From Clostridia bacterium (lineage in GTDB: Bacteria > Bacillota > Clostridia > Oscillospirales > Acutalibacteraceae), in assembly GCA_017409265.1 (NCBI GenBank), contig JAFQSY010000049.1:1-64000 (forward strand): a stretch of 64,000 bases of DNA, read 5' to 3'. The position numbers and the translations under genes were made by a program. The notes below the pieces were generated by a model that worked only from the letters and a program-made list of their open reading frames with translations, was not told the DNA's origin and ran no database searches. Below are positions 40,491 to 49,348 of the stretch, in pieces. Position 1 is the stretch's first letter. Each line of letters begins with the position of its first letter.

Positions 40491-42959
40491 TTATTTTACA
40501 ATACCTTCAAGGAAATCTGTTTCTATAACATATCCTTCACTGTCAACTCTGAACGTCTTAATTTCAAACTTGTTGAAATCAGCATAAAAACCTGCATCTG
40601 CAATATCGCAGACAATAGCAGTTCTAACAGCGTTACCATCGGTTTCGCGGAATCTCATAACAATATCACCCGAGCTGTCTTCACAGAATTTGAAAGCATC
40701 AAGACGGATATTGGGCTTGTTTATGCTGATAAAGCTCTTCTTTTGCGGCATCGAACCCTTATGATAGCTAACAGGAACCGCAACAAGCTTTGAATTGAGC
40801 TGTAATGCAAGTTTCTGGATCTCGCTGCACTCTGCTTCACCTGTATGAGGATAAACAGCATATTCAAATCTATGAAGTCCCTCATCGCAATAACTGAAAT
40901 CAGCAGCAGGTCTGTCCGAATAATGATCGGCAAAAATAGAGTTGCGGAGCATTGTAAGTCTTAAAGTTTTACCCGGGCAGTCATAGCTGTATTTTGCATC
41001 GCTGATAAGCGAAACACCTTTTCGGATTTCGTTGCCGACAGTAATATCGCCCCAGGTTAATGCAGGCTCTTCCTCTCCGTTGCAGGGCCTTTTGATAATG
41101 CCTACAGGTATTTCATACGTTGATATCGGATTCTCTCCGTCAACTGTGACAGGCATTTTAAGAATTGTCAAAGGCTCTTGCCACAAAGCCCTGCATTTAA
41201 CTCTGATAAGTTTGCTTTCGGATTCAAGAATATAATCCTGTGTAAGATATGAGCCGTTGTAAATATGCTTGACACGCATAACTGCTCTTGCATTTCCGCA
41301 TTCGACAAGTTCAATTGATTCGAGCTGCATCTTGGCAATTTCCTTGTCAAACTTAAATATATTATGCGCCCAGGTATCGGGCTCGGAATTATCAACAACA
41401 GTCGGAACACAGAACTCTCCGCCGACATATTCTGTACCGTTTTCTTTGGTGACCAGGCTCTTTATACCGCCTGTTTTATCATCAAAAACAGCCTTGATAT
41501 ATTTATTTTCAAATGTAAGCTCATAAGCCTTTATATCGCTTTCAAGAACGCTTTCATCGGTGAAATCCGAATCAGCATGCCAAAGCCAATATGTTGCATA
41601 GCCCAAAGCAGGAACTTTTGCTTTAAAAATCGTATCAAGGTGCGAATCGTTCGAACGCGAGGAACGGATATTCTGGAATATTACCTCTTTTCCGTCACTA
41701 TCCTCAACCTTCTTTGAAGGATGATATGTTCTTACATTTGTTTCAACTTCAAACGAATTAGGATTAAATACAATTACAGGTCTGGGGAATTTAAGATTAC
41801 GGCAATGATGGCGTTCATTTAACGAAACCGAATCGGAAACACCGTCAAGCCATGTATCAACCATTCCTGCAATTTTAAGCATTGCTCTATTTTCTTCAAC
41901 AGCTGCAATTTTCATTGCGTATCCCATGCTGTCACGAACATCGTCATAGGCTTCCATGATGGAACAACCGCAAAGAATGTCGTGGAACTGATTGAAGCAA
42001 ACCTCCTGCCATGCTTTACCAAACTCTTCCGTACCTTTTGGTAAATCAGAAAGTTTTGCAGAAACTGTATTCCATTTTTCTGCGTTAGCAAGCCAGAATT
42101 CGGCTTTCCTGTTAAGCTGTTTAACCAAAGATGTTGCCGAATAGCATCCGCTGGCATGATGCTGAAGCTCATCATTCCATGTCGGCAAATCAAGTCTGTC
42201 AGCACACATTTCTTCAAAATATTCATTCGGAGAAGAAAATTCAAGTTCTTCGTAGCCTTTTTCTTTTAGTTCGAGTAGATAATCTATATCGCCCTTGGTA
42301 GGTCCTCCTCCGTGATTACCTACACCGAAAAACATCATCATTCCATGACCGCTATTTTCAGCGCGTTCACGAAGCATCGGAATCTCTCTGTCGATATCTT
42401 TTTTTCCGCTAATTGAATAACTGCAAGGGATTCTGTAAGTAAGAACACGTGAACCGTCAGCGCTGTCCCACCAGAAAAGATTTTCAGGAATTTCAGCGTT
42501 TTCATGCATACCGGGTCTCATCATAACATAACAGCGCATACCGGCTTTATTAAGAAGTTGCGGCATCATTGCATTATGTCCGAACGAATCAACATTATAA
42601 CCCGTCTGACAGATTTTACCAAATTTTTCAAAGTAATAAAGCTGACTGTAAAGTGCCTGACGTGCAAAGCTTTCAGCACTCGGCATATTACAATCGGGCT
42701 GTACCCACCAACCGTTGACAGGCACCCACTTTCCTTTTTTAACAAGCTTTCTTATTTCTTCAAAAAGGTCGGGATCAATTTCTTCAACCCATTTATAGTA
42801 TGAAGCCGAAGAACATGTAAAAACAAGACCTTTATATTCTTTTATACGGTCAACAGCGCTTCTGAAGGTCTGTAAAACTTCACCGCAACCCTCCTGCCAT
42901 CTCCAGAGCCAAATAGGGTCAAGATGCGCATTGCTGACAACATGTATTTTATTATTCAT
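40491..42959 (-). CDS. GH38 alpha-mannosidase
   Basis: Removes alpha-linked mannose from oligosaccharides. The 822-aa protein starts IHVVSNAHLDPIWLWRWQEG (zinc ligands His and Asp), has the nucleophile in TGYNVDSFGHNAMMPQLL, the active-site stretch MFFGVGNHGGGPTKGDIDYLLEL, NQFHDILCGCSI (another zinc His), and long C-terminal beta domains. No signal peptide, so it works on imported oligosaccharides. SD GAGGT. Downstream gene of a two-gene unit whose first gene encodes a 592-aa unknown protein (12-bp gap), suggesting a shared substrate such as host N-glycan fragments. Confidence 0.92.
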   Translation of the reverse strand: MNNKIHVVSNAHLDPIWLWRWQEGCGEVLQTFRSAVDRIKEYKGLVFTCSSASYYKWVEEIDPDLFEEIRKLVKKGKWVPVNGWWVQPDCNMPSAESFARQALYSQLYYFEKFGKICQTGYNVDSFGHNAMMPQLLNKAGMRCYVMMRPGMHENAEIPENLFWWDSADGSRVLTYRIPCSYSISGKKDIDREIPMLRERAENSGHGMMMFFGVGNHGGGPTKGDIDYLLELKEKGYEELEFSSPNEYFEEMCADRLDLPTWNDELQHHASGCYSATSLVKQLNRKAEFWLANAEKWNTVSAKLSDLPKGTEEFGKAWQEVCFNQFHDILCGCSIMEAYDDVRDSMGYAMKIAAVEENRAMLKIAGMVDTWLDGVSDSVSLNERHHCRNLKFPRPVIVFNPNSFEVETNVRTYHPSKKVEDSDGKEVIFQNIRSSRSNDSHLDTIFKAKVPALGYATYWLWHADSDFTDESVLESDIKAYELTFENKYIKAVFDDKTGGIKSLVTKENGTEYVGGEFCVPTVVDNSEPDTWAHNIFKFDKEIAKMQLESIELVECGNARAVMRVKHIYNGSYLTQDYILESESKLIRVKCRALWQEPLTILKMPVTVDGENPISTYEIPVGIIKRPCNGEEEPALTWGDITVGNEIRKGVSLISDAKYSYDCPGKTLRLTMLRNSIFADHYSDRPAADFSYCDEGLHRFEYAVYPHTGEAECSEIQKLALQLNSKLVAVPVSYHKGSMPQKKSFISINKPNIRLDAFKFCEDSSGDIVMRFRETDGNAVRTAIVCDIADAGFYADFNKFEIKTFRVDSEGYVIETDFLEGIVK

Positions 42960-42971
42960 AGCTGTACCTCA

Positions 42972-44750
42972 TTATTCAAAGAATCCGTAATATCTGCCAA
43001 GCCAATAACCGAAAGTATAAACATAGCAACTTTCAACACACATTGTTCCGCCCGAATCCTCGTTTTTATATTCAACAGGATTTCTGTCATATTTTGAAAT
43101 AAAAGTTTCATCGGGAGGCATCAGAGCGGAAATTTCTTTATATCCGTTTCTGCGTGTTCTGACAGCAACATCATGTCTGCCAACCATGCTTACACCCGCA
43201 GCAAGACGGCTGCAGTTTGTTCTGTAAAACCAACCTGCAATGCGGTCAAGGTCAATTTCTTCATCAGGGCATGCAATTGCATAGGGCAAGTCATAACCGG
43301 GAACATGCTCTCTTTCGATTGATGTTCTCCATGCTTTGAATCCGTATCTGTATTTTTTTAAAAGATCTTCATTTGTTTCAAGAACACAAAGACCCCAAAA
43401 TGCAAGGGTTGCGAGCATATGGTCGCCATACATGATATCTTCAACAAAATCATAGTCACCCGAAAGACTCGCCTGATAAAGACGGTCAAAATGGGTCATA
43501 GCCATATCTGCATAACCGAGCTCATTCACAAGATAATCATAGCTTTCTCTCCATCTTCCCTCTTCACCCGTAATCTTCATTGTTACAAGGTGATACATAA
43601 GAAGCTGTGCAGAATTTAGCGCACCGTCAACCCAGCCAAATTCAGTATTAAAATATCTCGTGCTCCATTTAGCCCATGATGTGGGTTCACCCGTAAAATC
43701 ATGAAGCTCATAACCGTGGTCAATAATGTGCGCCATAAGACTTTTTGCAGATGTTTTAATCAATTCATCAAGTTCAAAGTCATCGCAAGCAAGATATTCA
43801 TGTGCAATAAGAAAATGAAGAAAATGATGTGTTATCTCATCACTGCTGGTATCCGCTTTATAAATCAAATCATTTTTAGAGTATCCGAGGTCCGTAAAAA
43901 GCTTTGCAAGCCTTTCGGGTATTTCGGCAGATGCATCAATAACTTTTCCTGCGAGGTTTTTCTTTATTGAATCCGTTGTTTCAAGACATACTGCTTTATT
44001 ATCGGTTATTCTTAAGAACAAGCCGTCATCGGGAACAGGCTCATCGGCGCAAAGGTATGTTCTTGCAGCAAATCCGTCGCCTCTGCAATGAACATGCAAA
44101 AGAAGAAGATTTGCTTCAACAGCTCTTGTTGCAACTTTTCTCGCCTCAATTGTGTCAGGATGGTCTGCTCCCTTTTCCCTTTTATATGTCGCATATCTGA
44201 AAATTTCGCCGATTGAGAAGCCGACAGTAAAACTGCCGTCATTATCGGAATGACCATAGGGGAATATTGAGTCAAGCTCTCTTAATTTTTCAAGACGTTT
44301 TTGGCTCTTCATGCCTCTTCGATCAACATATTTCTCCGATTCTGCAAGAAGAAGAAGTGCTTTTTCTTCGGCAGAAATCATCTTCATTTCGATATAAGCT
44401 GCACCTGTTGCCGTTAAGACCCAAATATTTTCACCGTCGGGCATAATTGCTTTTATTTCATTATCATAAAGGTCTCTGTCCGCGCTGAAATACATAACAA
44501 CATCTTCATCGCGTTCGGCATTTTTATCATAACGTGTAAGACCGGTTGAAGCGCCATACCACTCAATATCCCCCGTTCTTGCAAAGCAGGTATAATCACT
44601 TTTCTTTGACGGAAGAGGATAAGGAAAGCCCTCCAAATCGGGTGTTTCGTTTTTATAAGTCATTAACTCGGGCGGTATCCTTTCATCACCCAAGGGATAT
44701 AAACTGCAGAATCTGCAAATATGGGGTTTCAGTTTATAAGGCTTTTTCAT
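42972..44750 (-). CDS. Unrecognised 592-aa protein with propeller-like and helical parts
   Basis: No family was recognised with confidence. The N-terminal 150 residues contain one or two stretches like ligand-binding beta-propeller repeats: NEIKAIMPDGENIWVLTATG and GLTRYDKNAERDEDVVMYFS. Residues about 180-590 look alpha-helical, with His/Trp/Asp-rich patches (THHFLHFLIAHEYLACDD, YELHDFTGEPTSWAKWSTRY, GWVDGALNSAQLLMYHL, GDHMLATLAFWGLCVLE) that recall alpha/alpha-barrel glycosidases or lyases. Cys pairs CRFC near the N-terminus. No signal peptide. SD GAGGTG. It is co-transcribed with the GH38 mannosidase, which suggests a carbohydrate-active role; this is an inference only. Confidence 0.75.
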   Translation of the reverse strand: MKKPYKLKPHICRFCSLYPLGDERIPPELMTYKNETPDLEGFPYPLPSKKSDYTCFARTGDIEWYGASTGLTRYDKNAERDEDVVMYFSADRDLYDNEIKAIMPDGENIWVLTATGAAYIEMKMISAEEKALLLLAESEKYVDRRGMKSQKRLEKLRELDSIFPYGHSDNDGSFTVGFSIGEIFRYATYKREKGADHPDTIEARKVATRAVEANLLLLHVHCRGDGFAARTYLCADEPVPDDGLFLRITDNKAVCLETTDSIKKNLAGKVIDASAEIPERLAKLFTDLGYSKNDLIYKADTSSDEITHHFLHFLIAHEYLACDDFELDELIKTSAKSLMAHIIDHGYELHDFTGEPTSWAKWSTRYFNTEFGWVDGALNSAQLLMYHLVTMKITGEEGRWRESYDYLVNELGYADMAMTHFDRLYQASLSGDYDFVEDIMYGDHMLATLAFWGLCVLETNEDLLKKYRYGFKAWRTSIEREHVPGYDLPYAIACPDEEIDLDRIAGWFYRTNCSRLAAGVSMVGRHDVAVRTRRNGYKEISALMPPDETFISKYDRNPVEYKNEDSGGTMCVESCYVYTFGYWLGRYYGFFE

Positions 44751-44779
44751 ATATACACCTCTAATAGATTATTTATTAA

Positions 44780-44808
44780 ACTATAACAGAAAAAACATTT
44801 ATGTTCAA
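44780..44808 (-). promoter_or_regulatory. Promoter of the 592-aa gene-GH38 operon
   Basis: Minus strand TTGAAC (44803-44808), 17 nt, TATAGT (44780-44785). Confidence 0.6.
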
Positions 44809-44844
44809 TAGAAAAAATATATCTTTTTATTTAATCTCCAAATA

Positions 44845-44873
44845 TTTACAATTTAAATCGGAGATGATATAAT
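44845..44873 (+). promoter_or_regulatory. Promoter of the DUF2156 gene, with flanking dyad
   Basis: TTTACA (44845-44850), 17 nt, TATAAT (44868-44873). ATCTCC (from 44834) and GGAGAT (to 44865) flank the -35 as an inverted repeat, a possible operator. Confidence 0.65.
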
Positions 44874-44903
44874 ATTATGAAATAAAAATGAAAAAGGTGC
44901 AGT

Positions 44904-45779
44904 ATGATATCACTTAAAAAGATTGAACTTGAAGATATAAAAATTCTCAAAGCATATTTCAACGCTTATCCCGAAAGACAATGTGACCGTTCTGCCGGAG
45001 CAACCGCAATGTGGAGAGATTATTTTGATAACGGATATGCAATTATCGACGGAACACTTATCCTTTCATCAGATTCAAGATTCATTTTTCCGATCGGAAG
45101 AAATGTAGAAAATGCACTTGATGAAATTGAAAAATATTGCAAAGAAAAAAACACTTCGATGATACTTTGTACTGTTAATAAGAAAGAACTCACAAAGCTC
45201 AATGAAAAATATTCTGACCTTGAAGCAAATGCAGACAGAGATTGGTTTGACTATCTTTATGATAAAGAATCACTCCTGACTCTTTCGGGCAGAAAATACA
45301 GCACTCCGAGAAATCACATAAACAAATTTAAAAAGCTTTATTTAAATTGGAACTTTGAACCGATAAACGAAAATAATATTTCCGAATTAATAGAATTTAC
45401 GAATAACTTTACTTTTAATTCTGAAAAAGACGACAGAGCAAACCAAGAGCTTCAGATGTGCATCGAAGTTCTTGAAAACTATAAAATTTATGATATGCTT
45501 GGAGGGATTTTAAGAGTTGACGAAAAAATTGTCGGCTATTCAATCGGAGAAATCGTCGGCGACACGCTTTTCTGTCATATTGAAAAAGCTGATATATCGT
45601 ATCACGGAGCATATCAGATGCTTACAAATCAATTTTTACAGATGTATGCATCAAACGACGATATCAAATTTGTAAACCGTGAAGAAGATTGCGGCGATGA
45701 AGGACTCCGAAAATCGAAAATGTCATATCATCCCATTGAACTTATCGAAAAAAATACTGTTAAAATAAATTTGAAATAA
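44904..45779 (+). CDS. DUF2156 (phosphatidylglycerol lysyltransferase C-terminal-like) protein
   Basis: A 291-aa protein of the GNAT-like DUF2156/LPG_synthase_C family, which transfers an acyl or aminoacyl group. Seen are LSGRKYSTPRNHINKFKK (residues about 130-147), the family's conserved basic stretch, and YSIGEIVGDTLFCHIEKADISYHGAYQMLTNQF, then FVNREEDCGDEGLRKSKMSYHPI, the typical end. There is no membrane domain, so it is the stand-alone cytoplasmic form. Function of these stand-alone proteins is poorly known. It is followed at 16 bp by a sugar isomerase/epimerase gene. Confidence 0.85.
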   Translation: MISLKKIELEDIKILKAYFNAYPERQCDRSAGATAMWRDYFDNGYAIIDGTLILSSDSRFIFPIGRNVENALDEIEKYCKEKNTSMILCTVNKKELTKLNEKYSDLEANADRDWFDYLYDKESLLTLSGRKYSTPRNHINKFKKLYLNWNFEPINENNISELIEFTNNFTFNSEKDDRANQELQMCIEVLENYKIYDMLGGILRVDEKIVGYSIGEIVGDTLFCHIEKADISYHGAYQMLTNQFLQMYASNDDIKFVNREEDCGDEGLRKSKMSYHPIELIEKNTVKINLK

Positions 45780-45795
45780 AGAAAGGGGCTTATTC

Positions 45796-46620
45796 ATGAA
45801 ACTCGGTATTATCAACGGCTGGAGCGAAGGTTGTATAAAATATGTTCACGATAAAGGTCTTGAAGCAGTAGAATTTTGCGTTAATCAAAACTATGATTCT
45901 GAAGAATTTCTCTCAAAAGCATATGAAATTAAAGGTTATTCAGAAAAATATAATGTTACAGTCGGCTCGATGGGTCGCTGGGGCATGACAAGAATTGATG
46001 AAAACGGCAAAATTATTCCCGAGGCATTGCAGGCGGATAAAAACGTTATCGAAGCTGCATCAATAATCGGATGTAATGTTTACAACTGCGGTGTCAACTA
46101 CGTTGAAAGCAAGAGCTTCTACGAAAACTGCAACATTGCAATCAACTATCTCGGAACGCTCATTGATTTTGCAAAGGACAAAGGAGTTAAAATTGCCGTT
46201 TACAATTGCCGTTGGGAAAACTTTGTTGTTGAACCCAAGGTATGGGAGATTGTTCTTTCAGCTCTTCCGGAGCTTGGAATTAAATATGATATCTCTCATT
46301 GCATTTATCATGACGGCAATTACCTTACCGAAATGCGAGATTGGGGCGACAGATTCTATCATTTCCACCTTAAGGGCTGCGTATATTTCGACAATGATGT
46401 TTATGACGATGCTCCCGCAGGTCTTGACTGCATAAATTGGGGCGCTGCAATGGATATACTATATACTAAAAACTACAACGGAATGCTTTCAATCGAGCCT
46501 CATTCAAGATATTGGCAGGGCAAAAAAGGACAATGGGGAATTGATTACACAATCAATTATTTCAGACCGATGATTATGCCTGAGAACTATGAATTTGACG
46601 ATAATCCATATATGCCGTAA
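45796..46620 (+). CDS. Sugar phosphate isomerase/epimerase (xylose isomerase-like TIM barrel)
   Basis: A 274-aa AP-endonuclease-2/xylose-isomerase-like TIM barrel. Metal-site candidates are in VAVYNCRWENFV (KIAVYNCRW), GIKYDISHCIYHDGNY (Asp/His), YHFHLKGCVYF, and MLSIEPHSRY (Glu, His). The usual first-strand GLEAVEFCVN is there. Members isomerise or epimerise sugars and inositols; substrate unknown. SD AAAGGGG. It forms a unit with the DUF2156 gene and ends at a strong terminator. A role with the neighbouring Gfo/Idh enzymes in sugar use is possible. Confidence 0.85.
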   Translation: MKLGIINGWSEGCIKYVHDKGLEAVEFCVNQNYDSEEFLSKAYEIKGYSEKYNVTVGSMGRWGMTRIDENGKIIPEALQADKNVIEAASIIGCNVYNCGVNYVESKSFYENCNIAINYLGTLIDFAKDKGVKIAVYNCRWENFVVEPKVWEIVLSALPELGIKYDISHCIYHDGNYLTEMRDWGDRFYHFHLKGCVYFDNDVYDDAPAGLDCINWGAAMDILYTKNYNGMLSIEPHSRYWQGKKGQWGIDYTINYFRPMIMPENYEFDDNPYMP

Positions 46621-46627
46621 ACAATCA

Positions 46628-46660
46628 ACCCGCAGAGAACAAACTCTGCGGGTCTTTTTT
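46628..46660. terminator. Terminator after the isomerase gene
   Basis: Perfect 10-bp stem ACCCGCAGAG/CTCTGCGGGT, 6-nt loop, followed by CTTTTTT on plus. The T run reaches the stop codon of the convergent histidine phosphatase gene, whose message may share the hairpin. Confidence 0.85.
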
Positions 46661-47237
46661 ACATCCAGAACAGCTTTTCACCGTCTGTATCTTTCAGATG
46701 TGAAATATCATTCTGCAAGGCAAGCTTTGCAAGCTCTGTATGGCAGAAATTAATTTTTGTAACCGAAGCATTATAAACGGAAAGACGCATAAGGTCATAC
46801 GGAATACCGAGCGCAGCTTTTATAAGCTGGTTAAGGAACATTCCATGAGCAACTACAATAACATTTTCATGGTTATAATGCTTTGATTTGATTTTTTCAA
46901 TAACTATTTTTGCACGTTCATAACATTCGAAATCTGTTTCATTAAAATCTTCAAATCCATTATCAGTTTGCCTTACACCTTTTTCAAGCAAACCAGCATC
47001 AACAACCATTTTTTCGGATATTTGAAATGCAGTATCTCTTGCTCTGTCAAGAGGGCTTGAATAAAGAGTAAAATCACTCAAAGATTCAAATCTTTTTCCG
47101 AGCGCTTCCGCTTGTTTTTTGCCGTGATAAGTTAAAGGCGGATTAACAGTATCGAATTCTTCTTCAGTTTCAATGTTACCCATGCTTTCGCCGTGGCGTA
47201 TCAAATAAAGCTGAAGATACATTTCATCGTTGCGCAT
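46659..47237 (-). CDS. Histidine phosphatase family protein
   Basis: A 192-aa member of the phosphoglycerate mutase-like superfamily. The phospho-His motif is LYLIRHGESMGN (about residues 9-20), followed by ADALGKRFESLSDFTLYSSPLDRARDTA (second Arg) and the second catalytic His in VIVVAHGMFLNQLIKAALG. It probably dephosphorylates a small metabolite; family members vary too much to say which. The start codon shares one base with the stop of the HAAS membrane protein gene (TAATG) and uses SD GGAGGG inside it, so it is the third gene of the PadR operon. Confidence 0.9.
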   Translation of the reverse strand: MRNDEMYLQLYLIRHGESMGNIETEEEFDTVNPPLTYHGKKQAEALGKRFESLSDFTLYSSPLDRARDTAFQISEKMVVDAGLLEKGVRQTDNGFEDFNETDFECYERAKIVIEKIKSKHYNHENVIVVAHGMFLNQLIKAALGIPYDLMRLSVYNASVTKINFCHTELAKLALQNDISHLKDTDGEKLFWM

Positions 47238-48940
47238 TATATTCCCTCCGTAGCAATATACTGCTTATATTCTTCTCCGGGAATTACCCATGAAATATAA
47301 GAGGTAACATGCATTCTTCTGTATTCGAAATAATCAAAATAATCGGAAGCTTCATAGAGCATTAACGGCGAAGGATAAAAAATAGAGAAAGGGGTTTTTC
47401 TGTGAAAAAATTCAAATGCATAATTTGCATTTCTTGTTTCCCATGAGCTTGCCAAGCCAAAATCTTCTGCATGAATTATAAGCAGTTCTCTTTTTCCTTC
47501 AAATCTTACACCCGTCATTCTGTCTGTCAAAGCATTCTTATCGCTGTAAATATCAAGAGGTTCATTTTTAACAATTTTACCATCATCATCTGATAGAATC
47601 AACAGAAAATTACCGTTGTATTCACCGTCATAATTCAAAGGAATATTCCTCGCTTCATGATATTCCCAAAAAACCGCATCGGAATATGTATAATCGCATG
47701 AGCTTTGATAATCAATCCACGATAAAACCCTTATTAATGGATATCCTGATTCATCAGTCATTCCGATTGCACATGTTGAAAATTTAATCATGACATCATT
47801 GCAGACACTGGTTGAAAATGTTGATACAGATTCATGAACAAAATTTTTGACTTCATCGCTTAATTCATTTTTATTTACCGAACGTGAATAATTTTTTATT
47901 TCACTTTTCGGAAGAGAATAAACTATGTTTTCGGGAATACCATAAGACAAAAGATTACCACAAATACGTTCATATTCTTTGTCATTCATCTTGCAGTCTT
48001 CAATTGTAAAATCCAAAACCTCTGCTTTCTGATTCGCAAGTAAAACATCAATTGCTACTCTCGGCACAACGAAAAAAGCTATTGCGAGAAGAGCGGCAAT
48101 CCATTTCTGTGCCAAAGAATCTTCAATTTTATATTCATGGTCGCTTTGCCATAAACACTTTGAAACTCTGCATAATACAAACAGAGTTACCACAGCAGAA
48201 ATAACAATAAACGGTGTTAAAAAAAACAGTTCTTCATCGCGGTAGTCAGTCAACAGCTTATCACTCGAAAAAGCGGCAAGATGAAGAATAATAACGCTAC
48301 CGGCTACACAGAATTGACAAAATCCCATAAAACCAATCGGAATTTTCTTTTTATACTCGGATAAATACGGTTTTACAAGGTCGTTAAGTCCGACAGCAAT
48401 GAAAATCCAAAACAGAAGATTCAAAATGCTTCCTGCAAGTGAAAACGCAGTTGATAAATATAAGTTATCAGATATAGCAAGCGGTTGAACCGCAACAGAA
48501 AGATATTCCACAGCAAAGCCGGTCAAATCAATATAAAACGCCTGCTTCAATCTCTTGTTTGCCTTGCTGATACAGTAAACTCCCACAAGCATTATAACAT
48601 TGCCAATAAACTTTGTTATTTCACCCATACCGGTGAAAAAGTTAATCTGAAATGTCATTAAAACATATCCGATTATCAGCAGATTCATTGCTTTTTTCAT
48701 GGAGAGCTTGGGATAGTAAGAATGCACCTGAGAAAGCCTGTATTTGATAACAGTTTTATCACCCAAATCGTTAATTGCACTTTGTGTTGCCCTTTCTTCA
48801 TCCATTCCGACCGCAAGGTTCGTTTCATATCTGCACATCAGATGGTCATAAAGCTCGTCGCGCACATTCTGCTTTTCGCTTTTTGACATTATACCCGAGC
48901 AAAGGTAATCAAGAATTTCGTCAAAATTATGCTCCTGCAA
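47237..48940 (-). CDS. HAAS/permease-prefix membrane protein
   Basis: A 567-aa protein from a TTG start at 48940 (SD GGGAGG inside padR; the 14-bp overlap with padR fits coupling). A longer in-frame reading to 49009 lies inside padR. The first 70 residues form the small helical domain found fused or next to PadR regulators (FDEILDYLCSGIMSKSEKQNVRDELYDHLM, ERATQSAINDLGDKTVI). Five or six membrane segments follow (about residues 85-310), then a soluble C-terminal part of about 250 residues with no family I recognise. PadR-HAAS pairs often act in envelope stress or transport control; here the target is unknown. Confidence 0.82.
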   Translation of the reverse strand: MQEHNFDEILDYLCSGIMSKSEKQNVRDELYDHLMCRYETNLAVGMDEERATQSAINDLGDKTVIKYRLSQVHSYYPKLSMKKAMNLLIIGYVLMTFQINFFTGMGEITKFIGNVIMLVGVYCISKANKRLKQAFYIDLTGFAVEYLSVAVQPLAISDNLYLSTAFSLAGSILNLLFWIFIAVGLNDLVKPYLSEYKKKIPIGFMGFCQFCVAGSVIILHLAAFSSDKLLTDYRDEELFFLTPFIVISAVVTLFVLCRVSKCLWQSDHEYKIEDSLAQKWIAALLAIAFFVVPRVAIDVLLANQKAEVLDFTIEDCKMNDKEYERICGNLLSYGIPENIVYSLPKSEIKNYSRSVNKNELSDEVKNFVHESVSTFSTSVCNDVMIKFSTCAIGMTDESGYPLIRVLSWIDYQSSCDYTYSDAVFWEYHEARNIPLNYDGEYNGNFLLILSDDDGKIVKNEPLDIYSDKNALTDRMTGVRFEGKRELLIIHAEDFGLASSWETRNANYAFEFFHRKTPFSIFYPSPLMLYEASDYFDYFEYRRMHVTSYISWVIPGEEYKQYIATEGI

Positions 48941-49268
48941 GCTTGGCACCTCCCAAAACCTTTGTGACGGCTGTTGAAAAAGTGTTCCATTCCTGTTCTT
49001 TACCTGCAAGCTCTTTTAATCCCTTGGATGTAATCTTATAATATTTGCGCTTTCTTCCTTCTGCTTCACACCAATATGATTCAAGGCATTTGTCCGCCTC
49101 AAGAGAATGCAGAATGGGATAAAGAGTTCCTTCGTTAAGCGAAAAGACATCTTCGCTGGCATTTTCAATTGTTTTTATTATCTGATAACCGTACATATCT
49201 TTTTTTGAGATAACACTCAAAACAAGTAGAGCGGTGCTCCCCTTCGCAAGCTCTTTACTTACTCTCAT
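48927..49268 (-). CDS. PadR-family transcriptional regulator
   Basis: A 113-aa winged-helix regulator of the short PadR class. It has TALLVLSVISKKDMYGYQIIKTIENAS, then LNEGTLYPILHSLEADKCLESYW (recognition helix and wing), and GRKRKYYKITSKGLKELAGKEQEWNTF. It would act as a dimer and repress its own operon through the nested dyads just upstream. First gene of padR-HAAS protein-histidine phosphatase. SD is AGGAG 9-10 nt before ATG. Confidence 0.93.
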   Translation of the reverse strand: MRVSKELAKGSTALLVLSVISKKDMYGYQIIKTIENASEDVFSLNEGTLYPILHSLEADKCLESYWCEAEGRKRKYYKITSKGLKELAGKEQEWNTFSTAVTKVLGGAKLAGA

Positions 49269-49278
49269 AATAAAAACT

Positions 49279-49320
49279 CCTATACATAGATTTACGATAC
49301 ATCGAGTATCTATGTATAGG
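49279..49320 (-). promoter_or_regulatory. PadR operator with nested inverted repeats
   Basis: A perfect 13-bp inverted repeat CCTATACATAGAT/ATCTATGTATAGG (49279-49291 with 49308-49320) encloses a second dyad GATAC-ATCGA-GTATC (49296-49310). It sits on the -10 and start region of the padR promoter, the right place for autorepression. Confidence 0.8.
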
Positions 49321-49346
49321 ATAGCATGATATTATTTATTTGTCAA
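49318..49346 (-). promoter_or_regulatory. Promoter of the padR operon
   Basis: Minus strand TTGACA (49341-49346), 17 nt, TATCCT (49318-49323); the -10 overlaps the outer operator arm. Confidence 0.7.
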
Positions 49347-49348
49347 CA

